Part shown: positions 33,026 to 40,808 of the stretch, piece after piece | Layout: each line of letters begins with the position of its first letter | How positions within the stretch are numbered: position 1 is the stretch's first letter | Source: Eubacterium sp. | GTDB lineage: Bacteria; Bacillota; Clostridia; Lachnospirales; Lachnospiraceae | Assembly (NCBI GenBank): GCA_017480495.1 | Contig: JAFVAQ010000025.1 | Span: 1-41,265, forward strand | Direction: 5' to 3' | DNA length: 41,265 nucleotides | Program-made: the position numbers and the translations under genes | Notes under the pieces: generated by a model | Told to the model about the DNA's origin: nothing | Seen by the model: only the letters and a program-made list of their open reading frames with translations | Database searches by the model: none

Positions 33026-34741
33026 ATGCGATTAACGGGTGCGAGAAAGAAGATACGTATCGGTGATCTGCTTGTAGAAGCTGGTGCTATTACAGACGAG
33101 CAGCTCCAGGAAGCGCTTGCGAAGCAGAAAGAAGAAGGTGGTATGCTTGGTAATATCATCATGGATCTTGGCTTCATATCAAGAGAGCTTCTGATTACAG
33201 TTCTTACTACCCAGATGGGTATCGATTATTGTGAGGTTAGAACAGTTCAGATAGATGAAAATGTTGTCGGTCTGGTATCAAAGGATCTGGTGCAAAAGTA
33301 CAAGGCTATGCCAATAGGTTATGCTGAGGACAATCCAAATATGCTCCAGGTTGCTATGGCCGATCCTATGGATCTGATGGCAATAGATGACATCAGCATA
33401 TCTAGTGGTCTCCAGGTAGAGCCACTTCTATCATTCCAAGATGATCTGGAAAATGTAATAGGTAAATACTACGGTAGTGCAGAGGCTATGGAAGCCGCTG
33501 AAGCTTATAAGCTTGAGATGGGTTCTGGTGCTGATGAAGAAGGAGATGGCTCAAATGAAGAGATAGATAATTCTCCTATCGTACTCCTGGTTAATCAGAT
33601 AATAGAAGGTGGAGTTAGACAGAGGGCTTCCGATATTCATATCGAAGCGCTTGAGACTAATGTTCGAGTTCGTTATCGAATAGACGGTGCGTTGAAGCAG
33701 GTAATGACATATGAGCTAAGTATACTTCCTGCCATTACAGCCCGTATCAAGATTATTGGTGGTATGGATATAGCAGAGAAGAGAAAACCTCAGGATGGTC
33801 GTATCACTATAATAGTAGATAGAAAAGAGTTTGATGTCCGTGTTTCTATCCTTCCTACAGTATTCGGAGAGAAGACGGTTATGAGACTTACCTCCAAGGA
33901 TGGTCTTACTAAACCAAAGGCTGGACTTGGATTCTCACCAGAAGAGCTGGAGGTCTTCGATGGAATCCTCAGCAATCCACATGGAATCATTCTGGTTACA
34001 GGACCTACAGGTTCTGGTAAATCAACAACGCTGTATACATCCCTCTCGGAGCTTAATACTGAAGATGTTAATATCATCACTGTAGAAGACCCTGTTGAGG
34101 CGAATATAAATGGTATAAATCAGGTACAGGTTAATGTTAAAGCAGAGATGACCTTCGCGGCAGCTCTACGATCTATCCTTCGTCAGGACCCTGACATAAT
34201 AATGATAGGTGAGATTCGAGATGGTGAGACAGCACAGATAGCAGTTCAGGCCGCTATCACTGGTCACTTGGTTGTTTCTACACTGCATACGAACTCTGCT
34301 GCTTCTACAGTAACCCGTGTAATCGATATGGGTATAGAACCATACGTTGCGGGAGATGCACTCGTAGGAGTTATAGCACAGAGACTTGTTCGTAGACTTT
34401 GTACATCGTGTCGAGTTCCTAGACTTGCAGATGATGACGAGAAGGTGGTTCTCGGAGTAAAGGATCCAGAGGATGACGTAGTTATCTACGAACCGGAAGG
34501 ATGTCCACTCTGTAACGATACTGGATACTCGGGACGAATTGGTGTTTACGAGATGATGCCTGTATCAAAAGCGCTTCAGGCGGTTATAGCCAAGGGCGCT
34601 ACAGCAGATGTTATTGAGAAACAAGCACTTGAAGAAGGAATGTCGACTCTGAAGATGTCAGCTGCCAGACATGTACTTGCAGGAACGACATCTATATCAG
34701 AGATGAAGAAAATCGTTTATACGACTGGAGATACTTACTAA
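33026..34741 (+). CDS. pilB: Type IV pilus assembly ATPase PilB (GspE family)
   Basis: A 571-residue hexameric motor that powers pilin polymerisation. The N-terminal GspE_N-type domain (about 10-150) starts with the RIGDLLVEAGAITDEQLQEAL pattern (in parts). The ATPase has Walker A GPTGSGKSTT near 326-335, an Asp box, Walker B MIGEIRDGE near 392-400, a His box (STLHTNSA), and a zinc tetracysteine formed by CTSC near 459 and CPLC near 492. All parts of a working assembly ATPase are present. AAAGGAGAAGGG lies before the ATG. First gene of the locus, behind a strong promoter, and followed by pilT after an 85-base spacer with a hairpin repeat. Confidence 0.95.
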   Translation: MRLTGARKKIRIGDLLVEAGAITDEQLQEALAKQKEEGGMLGNIIMDLGFISRELLITVLTTQMGIDYCEVRTVQIDENVVGLVSKDLVQKYKAMPIGYAEDNPNMLQVAMADPMDLMAIDDISISSGLQVEPLLSFQDDLENVIGKYYGSAEAMEAAEAYKLEMGSGADEEGDGSNEEIDNSPIVLLVNQIIEGGVRQRASDIHIEALETNVRVRYRIDGALKQVMTYELSILPAITARIKIIGGMDIAEKRKPQDGRITIIVDRKEFDVRVSILPTVFGEKTVMRLTSKDGLTKPKAGLGFSPEELEVFDGILSNPHGIILVTGPTGSGKSTTLYTSLSELNTEDVNIITVEDPVEANINGINQVQVNVKAEMTFAAALRSILRQDPDIIMIGEIRDGETAQIAVQAAITGHLVVSTLHTNSAASTVTRVIDMGIEPYVAGDALVGVIAQRLVRRLCTSCRVPRLADDDEKVVLGVKDPEDDVVIYEPEGCPLCNDTGYSGRIGVYEMMPVSKALQAVIAKGATADVIEKQALEEGMSTLKMSAARHVLAGTTSISEMKKIVYTTGDTY

Positions 34742-34763
34742 AATTAATTATTTACATATAATT

Positions 34764-34793
34764 GTCATTCTGAGGGCAAAGCCCGAAGAATCT
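34764..34793 (+). repeat. Intergenic hairpin repeat, copy 4 (pilB-pilT)
   Basis: ATTCT and AGAAT (34767-34791) enclose GA, GGGC, loop AAA, GCCC, GA. The upper stem has four pairs instead of two, yet the tandem GA step and lower arms are the same. GTC precedes and CTTATAAAAACAA follows, then GGGGG before pilT. Confidence 0.8.
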
Positions 34794-34826
34794 TATAAAA
34801 ACAAGAAAGATTGGGGGTAACTAATA

Positions 34827-35882
34827 ATGATAGATATGGACGAGCTCCTCAGCCTTGCGGTTGACGAGAATGCATCAGATATCCATTTGGCGGTAGGAAT
34901 TCCACCTAAGTTTAGAATAAACGGTGGACTTCAGGAGGTTGATGTACCACCTCTTTCAGCTAGCGAAGCTGCCGAGAGTATCGGTATGACAATGAATGAG
35001 AGACAGAAAGCTATCCTTAAAGATAGAGGTGAGTGCGACTTTGCTTACTCAGTAGGTGATAAAGGAAGATTCCGTGTTAATGTCTATATGGACCGTGGTA
35101 ATATGGCTGCGGCATACAGAAAGATTGATACAATTATTCCTAAGCCTGAACAGTTGGGACTTCCACCTGCAGTGGTAGATCTCTACAAGAAGAAGAGAGG
35201 ACTGGTACTGGTTACAGGTCCTACAGGTTCTGGTAAGTCAACAACACTTGCTTCTATTATTAATAAGTGTAATGAGAATACAAGTAACCACATCATTACT
35301 CTTGAGGATCCTATCGAGTACATACATCATCATAAGAAATCGATAGTCAACCAGAGAGAGCTTGGAATGGATACGCTTTCTTTCGATAATGCGCTTAGAG
35401 CTGCACTTCGCGAGGATCCAGATGTTATCCTCGTAGGGGAGATGCGTGACCCAGAAACAATTCAGATAGCTATTACTGCTGCTGAGACTGGTCACCTCGT
35501 ATTCTCTACGCTACATACTATCGGTGCTGCGGCTACTGTAGACCGTATCATTGACGTATTCCCTCCACACCAGCAGCAGCAGATACGTATTCAGCTTGCT
35601 ATGGTTATTGAGGGTGTTATATCACAGCAGCTTATTCCAACAGCTGACGGACATGGTAGATGTGCGGCTTTCGAGGTTATGCTTGCTACATCAGCTATTA
35701 GAGCTCAGATCCGTGAAGGAAAGACACATCAGATCGAGTCATCTATCCAGACATCACGTAATGTTGGAATGGTTACAATGGATGATTGCCTGGTAGAAAT
35801 GTTCAGAAATGGCCAGATATCAAAGGATAATGCACTACTATATGCACAGGATCAGCTGACCATGAAAAAGAATTTGTATTAA
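34827..35882 (+). CDS. pilT: Type IV pilus retraction ATPase PilT
   Basis: A 351-residue hexameric motor that disassembles the pilus for twitching motility or DNA uptake. An N-terminal PAS-like domain begins with ASDIHLAVGIPPKFRINGGL. The ATPase has Walker A GPTGSGKSTT near residue 131-140, EDPIEYIHHHKKS (Asp box), Walker B VGEMRDPET, STLHTIGAAATVDRIIDVFP (His box) and, near 290, the PilT-specific AIRAQIREG motif needed for retraction. The last motif distinguishes it from PilB. GGGGG lies nine bases before the ATG. PilT in a Gram-positive pilus locus predicts a dynamic pilus. Confidence 0.95.
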   Translation: MIDMDELLSLAVDENASDIHLAVGIPPKFRINGGLQEVDVPPLSASEAAESIGMTMNERQKAILKDRGECDFAYSVGDKGRFRVNVYMDRGNMAAAYRKIDTIIPKPEQLGLPPAVVDLYKKKRGLVLVTGPTGSGKSTTLASIINKCNENTSNHIITLEDPIEYIHHHKKSIVNQRELGMDTLSFDNALRAALREDPDVILVGEMRDPETIQIAITAAETGHLVFSTLHTIGAAATVDRIIDVFPPHQQQQIRIQLAMVIEGVISQQLIPTADGHGRCAAFEVMLATSAIRAQIREGKTHQIESSIQTSRNVGMVTMDDCLVEMFRNGQISKDNALLYAQDQLTMKKNLY

Positions 35883-35958
35883 TAGAGTAATTTATGTGTA
35901 CTTTTTGTGAAAAAGGTTGAATTATTCACAGTTTATTCATATATTATTTACAAAATAG

Positions 35959-35987
35959 TTGCAATCTTATGTTAATTATTGTATAGT
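35959..35987 (+). promoter_or_regulatory. Promoter for pilC and the pilin genes
   Basis: TTGCAA at 35959-35964, a 17-base spacer and TATAGT at 35982-35987. It lies in the 153-base AT-rich gap after pilT and gives a leader of about 43 bases to pilC. No terminator stem with a T-run was seen after pilT. Confidence 0.6.
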
Positions 35988-36035
35988 TTTGTAAGTATAT
36001 TATAAAATGTTCTAATTAGGGGCGGAGGATAGAAT

Positions 36036-37241
36036 ATGGCAAAGTATGATTACAGAGCTATTGACGCCAATGGTAAGGTAAAAAAAGGTACCATTGAAGC
36101 AAATAATGAAGATACTGCTAAGTCAAAGCTACGTGCCGAAGGACTAAGTATTACTGAGTTTGGCGACAGTAAGGATATATCAATTAGTCTTGGCAAAAAA
36201 GGTGTTAAAAACAAGGATCTGTCAGTTTTCTGTAAACAGTTTGCGGCAGTACTGAGAGCAGGTGTTCCTGTTATATCGGCGCTTGATATGATGGCGACAA
36301 GTACGGAAAATAAGACATTAAAAGCTGCTATTGAAGAGGCGGGTACGCATGTTCAGAAAGGTGGCACCCTTGCTGAAGCTCTCAAGCTTAACCCAAAAGT
36401 ATTTCCTGATATGTTATCTAACATGGTAGCTGCTGGTGAGTCTTCTGGTAAGATGGAGATTTGTTTTGAAAGAATGGCTACTCAGTTTGAAAAGGATGGT
36501 CATATAGAAGGTAAGATTAAATCAGCAATGATGTATCCTATTGTTATTCTTGTTGTTGTAACTGGCGTAGTTATACTTATGCTTACATCTGTTGTACCTA
36601 CATTTGCAGAGATGTTTGAGGAAATGGGGGCCGAACTTCCTGTTGCAACACAGATGCTTGTAAATGGATCTAATTTCCTTACTAAAAGATGGTATATAGT
36701 TCTACTTATTGTAATTTTGTTAGTTGTGGGTATTAGAGTGTTTTCGCAGACGGATTTTGGTCAAGAGTTTAATGGTAATGCGGCTCTTAAATTGCCTGTG
36801 TTTGGTAATCTGAATGTTAAAACTGCTGCAGCGACATTCTCTAGAACTTTTGCCACACTACTTGCTTCTGGTATACCTATGGTTGATGCTGTTGAACAGA
36901 CAGCCAACGTAATGAAAAATAAGGTTATTAGAGACAAACTTAAGGATTGTAAGGTTCAGGTAATGAGAGGTGTTCCTTTATCTAAACCTATAAAGGATAT
37001 GCAGATATTTCCTGATATGCTTTCTCAGATGATGCATATAGGTGAAGAAACCGGTAACATCGAAGATATGATGGAGAAGGTTGCTGACTTCTATGAGGAT
37101 GAGGTTGACCTTGCTACAGATGCTCTTACATCAGCGATGGAGCCTCTTATCATTGTTGTTATGGCTGTTGTCGTTGGTGCAATGGTAGTTGCTATTTATT
37201 CACCTATCCTTAGTATGTACGATGCAGTTGACAGTTATTAA
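36036..37241 (+). CDS. pilC: Type IV pilus inner-membrane platform protein PilC (GspF family)
   Basis: A 401-residue membrane protein with two tandem GspF domains. The opening KYDYRAIDANGKVKKGTIEA is typical. Domain 1 contains FCKQFAAVLRAGVPVISALDMM (in parts); domain 2 begins with FSRTFATLLASGIPMVDAVEQ, the repeated element. Helices lie at about 165-190, 218-240 and 368-393. PilC couples ATPase motion to pilin insertion. GGCGGAGG precedes the ATG. The stop is followed by a 122-base spacer with a hairpin, then the pilin. Confidence 0.95.
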   Translation: MAKYDYRAIDANGKVKKGTIEANNEDTAKSKLRAEGLSITEFGDSKDISISLGKKGVKNKDLSVFCKQFAAVLRAGVPVISALDMMATSTENKTLKAAIEEAGTHVQKGGTLAEALKLNPKVFPDMLSNMVAAGESSGKMEICFERMATQFEKDGHIEGKIKSAMMYPIVILVVVTGVVILMLTSVVPTFAEMFEEMGAELPVATQMLVNGSNFLTKRWYIVLLIVILLVVGIRVFSQTDFGQEFNGNAALKLPVFGNLNVKTAAATFSRTFATLLASGIPMVDAVEQTANVMKNKVIRDKLKDCKVQVMRGVPLSKPIKDMQIFPDMLSQMMHIGEETGNIEDMMEKVADFYEDEVDLATDALTSAMEPLIIVVMAVVVGAMVVAIYSPILSMYDAVDSY

Positions 37242-37249
37242 GATTCTTG

Positions 37250-37274
37250 GATATTCCGACTACGTCGAAATATC
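37250..37274 (+). repeat. Hairpin between pilC and the major pilin
   Basis: GATATTCCGAC and GTCGAAATATC pair over 11 positions with one C/A mismatch around a TAC loop. No T-run follows, so it is not an obvious terminator; it may stabilise or process the pilin message. Part of it (right-side GA next to the lower arm) recalls the hairpin repeat family, but the left side differs. Confidence 0.5.
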
Positions 37275-37363
37275 TTAGATATAAGTGAAATATTGCCGGG
37301 CGAGCGGCCATATTATACACTATTTATTTTTTTAAAATCTATATTTAAAAGGAGAATGAGATT

Positions 37364-37831
37364 ATGAAGAATAAGGGTTTCTCACTTGTTGAGCTTATTA
37401 TTGTTATAGCTATTATGGCTATCCTTGCTGCAGCTATCGCTCCAGCACTTATCCGTTACATTGATAAGTCTCGTAGATCAGACGACGTTGCTGCTGCTGA
37501 GACAATCAATACAGCTGTTCAGGCTGCACTTGCAAATGAAGATGCTTATGATGAGATTCAGGGTAGTATGCCTACTAATGCAGCATCAGTTAAGATATTA
37601 GGAAGTGCTAATGCTGATGGAACAGCTTCATTTGGTGGTGTTACTGCTCCTTCTTTCTGGGAGGAAGTTAACTCTTCAACAACAGGCGGTCCAAAGCTTA
37701 AGTATACTAAGAATGGTGCTAATAAATGGCTTATTGGTGTTAATGGATCTGGAAAGCCTGTAGTTTATGTTGGTTTATCTGGTGGTAGTAGTTTAGAGCT
37801 TCAGCCAAATATTGATAAATCATATAAGTAA
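37364..37831 (+). CDS. pilA: Type IV prepilin, probable major pilin
   Basis: A 155-residue secreted subunit. The class III leader is short (MKNKG), cut by prepilin peptidase after Gly5. The mature protein starts with Phe and has the canonical Glu at +5 (FSLVE) in a hydrophobic helix to about residue 28, followed by Arg-rich YIDKSRRSDD. The globular part has no Cys, so it lacks the disulfide loop of Gram-negative pilins. AAAAGGAGAATGAG precedes the ATG. The codons are less AT-rich here and Ala/Ser are abundant, as expected of a highly expressed structural protein. A perfect terminator-like stem follows, consistent with a separate abundant transcript. Confidence 0.93.
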   Translation: MKNKGFSLVELIIVIAIMAILAAAIAPALIRYIDKSRRSDDVAAAETINTAVQAALANEDAYDEIQGSMPTNAASVKILGSANADGTASFGGVTAPSFWEEVNSSTTGGPKLKYTKNGANKWLIGVNGSGKPVVYVGLSGGSSLELQPNIDKSYK

Positions 37832-37844
37832 GATTTGTTTTTTT

Positions 37845-37881
37845 GATAAGATTTCAGGTCTCGACCGCCTGAAATCTTATC
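37845..37881 (+). terminator. Long perfect stem-loop after the major pilin
   Basis: GATAAGATTTCAGG and CCTGAAATCTTATC pair over 14 bases without mismatch around a 9-base loop. A T7 run precedes the stem and TTGTAATATTTATT follows, a weak T tract. It may end most pilin transcripts while letting some continue into pilM, or stabilise the pilin 3' end. Confidence 0.7.
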
Positions 37882-37921
37882 TTGTAATATTTATTATTGA
37901 TTATCAGCGGTTTTTTATTTA

Positions 37922-37964
37922 CTTCCTTTACATATGTATTCAAGAAGTGCAAATGTAAAGGGGG
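37922..37964 (+). promoter_or_regulatory. Structured leader upstream of the pilMN fusion gene
   Basis: CCTTTACAT (37925-37933) and ATGTAAAGG (37953-37961) pair perfectly and the stem extends to 12 pairs with G-T wobbles at 37922-37924 and 37962-37964, around a 19-base loop. The rest of the 159-base leader (to 38040) is A-rich and carries GAGGGAGG before the ATG. No known riboswitch core was recognised. Confidence 0.45.
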
Positions 37965-38040
37965 GTAGGCCGCTCAAACAAGAGGTCTCGTGCCTTTATA
38001 AATAAAAACAACTGAAAAGAAAAATGAGGGAGGCTATAGA

Positions 38041-39654
38041 ATGGCAAAGAGTAACAGAGTCTTATCAATAGACATTACGAATGAAAGTATTACTATTGTA
38101 GAGATTACAGCGGCTCAGAAGAAACAGACCTATATCCATAAGGTTCTTATATTTGAGACACCAGAGGATAGCTTTGAAGATGGTCAGATTAGAGATTTGG
38201 AGCGTATAGCATCAGAGATACGTACACAGTTGGCGAGTGCAGGTGTCTCAAATAAGAATGCTGTATTTGTAATGAACTCTACAAAGATTGTTAACAGAGA
38301 GGTTGTTATACCTGATGTTCCAGAGAAGAAGATTGCTCAGTTAATTAATTCAAATGCATCAGAGTATTTCCCTGTTAATAATATTGAAGAATATGTAATA
38401 GCTAATACTGTTCTTGAACATTTTGTTGACGAGAATGGTAATAAACAGCAGAGAGTTATGGCTGTCGCAGCACCAGAAATGATGGTTAGAGGTTATTATG
38501 ACCTTGCTCAAGCTGCTGGACTTAAGGTACAGGATCTTGACTACATTGGTAATGCAATGCTTCAGCTTATCAAGACTCAGACTACAGAACAGTCAACTAC
38601 TATGGTTATTCAGCTTGGTGCTGAGTCTACTGTACTTAATGTAGTAAATGGAGATAAGCTATTACTTCAGAGAACAGTTCCATATGGAACTAATCCTGTA
38701 GTTAATGTAGTTATGCAGGAGAAAGGCGTAGATGCAACTACTGCAATGACAATGCTTCAGAATGAAAGAATCATCACAGTTGATTTTGATGATAATGAAG
38801 CTACAGGGGCATTTAGATATCTTATTAATAATATAGGACGTGTTATGGACTTCTATGCATCAAAGAATCCTGATAATCCTATTGATGATGTATTCTTAAC
38901 AGGTGATGGTGCTCTTATTAGAGGTATAGATGGACTTTTTAAGATACAGCTTAATGTTTCTACTAGAATCATGGATAGTCTCTATAATGTTAAGTTTGAT
39001 CCATCAATTGATTTAAGAATTTATAGCCCAGTTTATTTAATAGCCCCTATTGGTGGTGCTCTTAATCCTATGGGATTCAATTTGTCTGCAACTGGTGGAA
39101 AATCAACAGGTGGTAGTATAGCTCCGTTTGTTGCTATTGCTGTAGCTGGTGCTATTATTGCAGCTGGTATTTCGTTCTACTTTATTTATACTGAGAATAA
39201 GCTTCAGAATGAAAAAGCGGTTCTTGAAAGACAGATTGAAGAGAAGAGTTATATAGAACAGATTATAGCAGATAGAGATGCTGCTGAGGCAAAAGCGGTT
39301 GATGTTGATACTATGGATGTGTCGACATATAGACTTAATGAGCAGTCTTTAGAGCTTATTAAAGAACTTGAAGAAAAAATGCCTGAAAATGTAAATGTTT
39401 CAACTTTTACTGCTAGCCAGGATTCTATTCAGATCCCAGGTATTGCTTCAAGTTATGATGATATTACAGATTATATAATGCAGCTTAAGACAATAGAATG
39501 CATTGATGATGTGTATGTTTCTAATATATCTCAAACATTGGAGATTCCTGCTGGTGCTACTAACGCATCTGATGGAACTGCAACATATAACTTTACATTG
39601 TCATGTGTTTATACTAATCCTTGGGCATCACTTACTGATGCTGAAGAAGAATAA
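38041..39654 (+). CDS. PilM-PilN fusion, type IV pilus platform protein
   Basis: A 537-residue protein that appears to join two normally separate pilus proteins. Residues 1-345 are a PilM-type actin/FtsA-like domain: SIDITNESITIVEI as phosphate-1-like strand, ASEYFPV, VAAPEMMVRGYYDLAQAAGL, VIQLGAESTVLNVV, and LTGDGALIRGIDGLF. A membrane helix follows at about 362-383, then a coiled stretch (NEKAVLERQIEEKSYIEQI), and a PilN-like ferredoxin-fold domain to about 515 (ASQDSIQIPGIASSYDDITDY). In Gram-negatives PilM is cytoplasmic and binds the PilN N-terminal tail; here that contact would be covalent. GAGGGAGG precedes the ATG, and pilO follows 18 bases on. Confidence 0.85.
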   Translation: MAKSNRVLSIDITNESITIVEITAAQKKQTYIHKVLIFETPEDSFEDGQIRDLERIASEIRTQLASAGVSNKNAVFVMNSTKIVNREVVIPDVPEKKIAQLINSNASEYFPVNNIEEYVIANTVLEHFVDENGNKQQRVMAVAAPEMMVRGYYDLAQAAGLKVQDLDYIGNAMLQLIKTQTTEQSTTMVIQLGAESTVLNVVNGDKLLLQRTVPYGTNPVVNVVMQEKGVDATTAMTMLQNERIITVDFDDNEATGAFRYLINNIGRVMDFYASKNPDNPIDDVFLTGDGALIRGIDGLFKIQLNVSTRIMDSLYNVKFDPSIDLRIYSPVYLIAPIGGALNPMGFNLSATGGKSTGGSIAPFVAIAVAGAIIAAGISFYFIYTENKLQNEKAVLERQIEEKSYIEQIIADRDAAEAKAVDVDTMDVSTYRLNEQSLELIKELEEKMPENVNVSTFTASQDSIQIPGIASSYDDITDYIMQLKTIECIDDVYVSNISQTLEIPAGATNASDGTATYNFTLSCVYTNPWASLTDAEEE

Positions 39655-39672
39655 TGTGGGGAGGACAAGGAA

Positions 39673-40794
39673 ATGAGTGATTCAAATAAGAAGATACTAT
39701 TAGTTCTCTTGGGAATACTTTTTATTGCTGGAGCTGTATTTTTAGTGGCTAGACCTAAAAATGAGAAAATAAAAGGCTTGAAAGCTGAGATTTCTGAGCT
39801 GCAAGCAAGATATGATGATCTATGTGAGAAAGAAAAACATAAGGATGAATATTTACAGGATATAGCAGATTTTAATGCTCATTTTGAGGATGTTATTTCT
39901 AAATATGCGTCTGACTTAGATCAGGAGAATACAGTACAGTTTTTAAAATCTGTTGAAGAGGATAATGATTTTGTCAATTTAAGTATATCTCTTCCAAGAG
40001 AAACTGATTATTATATTCTTGGTCAAGGAGCTGTTGAAGGTGAAGGACAAGAGATAGAACCGGATGCTTATGCTGTAACATCAGATATTTACAATATTTC
40101 ATTTACTGGTTCTTATGAAGGCGTTAAGAGTTACCTTGATTATATACTAAATTATAAGTATAGAATGGCTGTAGAATCTATTAATATTAGTTTTGCTGAA
40201 GATGCTGAAGCGCCAATCGCAGAATGTACTGGTTCTGTAACTCTTGATGCATATGCAGTTAAACATCCAGATAGAAAACATGATGTTCCAAGTGTCAATG
40301 TTGAGGAAGGTAAAGATAATATTTTCGCTACAGAAGGTGAAAATATTTCAGCTGGAGCTGGTTCAAGTACTCATGATGCAGATAAGGGAGAAAGCATTGT
40401 ATCAGATCATACTTTAGTTATATTGCTTAATAATTCCGATAATGATTCAATGTCAGGAATAATTGCTGCATCAAACGAGAGTAATGAAAGCACTTATGTT
40501 ACATCTAATGAAAACAAGGTTGAAGATTTAGTTCTTTCCCTTAAAGAAGAAGATGGTAAAAATTATCTTACATACTCTATTGGATCCAAGAGTAACAAGG
40601 TTGAAGTTACTTCAACAGATGTTACCGTATATGTAAAATCATCAGATAGAGTTGATGATAATGATAAAAATGGTGTCAATGTAAAAATCGAGAATGAAAC
40701 TAGCCTTGCTGTTTACTTCAAGGTTGCAGGTGATGATTCATCTAATCCAAGATTTAAGATAGGTCAGAAAGCGGGCGTTGTTAAAGAATATTAA
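39673..40794 (+). CDS. PilO-like type IV pilus protein with C-terminal extension
   Basis: A 373-residue single-pass membrane protein. A helix at about 5-26 is followed by a coiled coil (KIKGLKAEISELQARYDDLCEKE, in parts) and a ferredoxin-like PilO domain to about 190 with SFTGSYEGVKSYLDYILNYKYRMAV. The last 170 residues are not part of ordinary PilO, which is about 200 residues: first a Ser/Asp/Glu-rich linker, then a small domain with beta-strand pattern ending near YFKVAGDDSS. The extension would be extracellular. GGGGAGGACAAGG precedes the ATG. With the PilMN fusion it completes the alignment platform. Call rests mainly on position and domain order. Confidence 0.75.
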   Translation: MSDSNKKILLVLLGILFIAGAVFLVARPKNEKIKGLKAEISELQARYDDLCEKEKHKDEYLQDIADFNAHFEDVISKYASDLDQENTVQFLKSVEEDNDFVNLSISLPRETDYYILGQGAVEGEGQEIEPDAYAVTSDIYNISFTGSYEGVKSYLDYILNYKYRMAVESINISFAEDAEAPIAECTGSVTLDAYAVKHPDRKHDVPSVNVEEGKDNIFATEGENISAGAGSSTHDADKGESIVSDHTLVILLNNSDNDSMSGIIAASNESNESTYVTSNENKVEDLVLSLKEEDGKNYLTYSIGSKSNKVEVTSTDVTVYVKSSDRVDDNDKNGVNVKIENETSLAVYFKVAGDDSSNPRFKIGQKAGVVKEY

Positions 40795-40808
40795 GATTGG
40801 AGTGAGAT

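Noticed and set aside
37293-37321. Promoter TTGCCG-17-TACACT before the pilin
   Set aside because: The -10 matches only four of six positions; pilin could be read from the pilC promoter, so I did not list it.
37242-37363. c-di-GMP riboswitch before the pilin
   Set aside because: Pilin leaders in Clostridia often carry one, so I looked for the GEMM-I core (GCAAACC, CGCAAAG) and found neither; only a plain hairpin is present.
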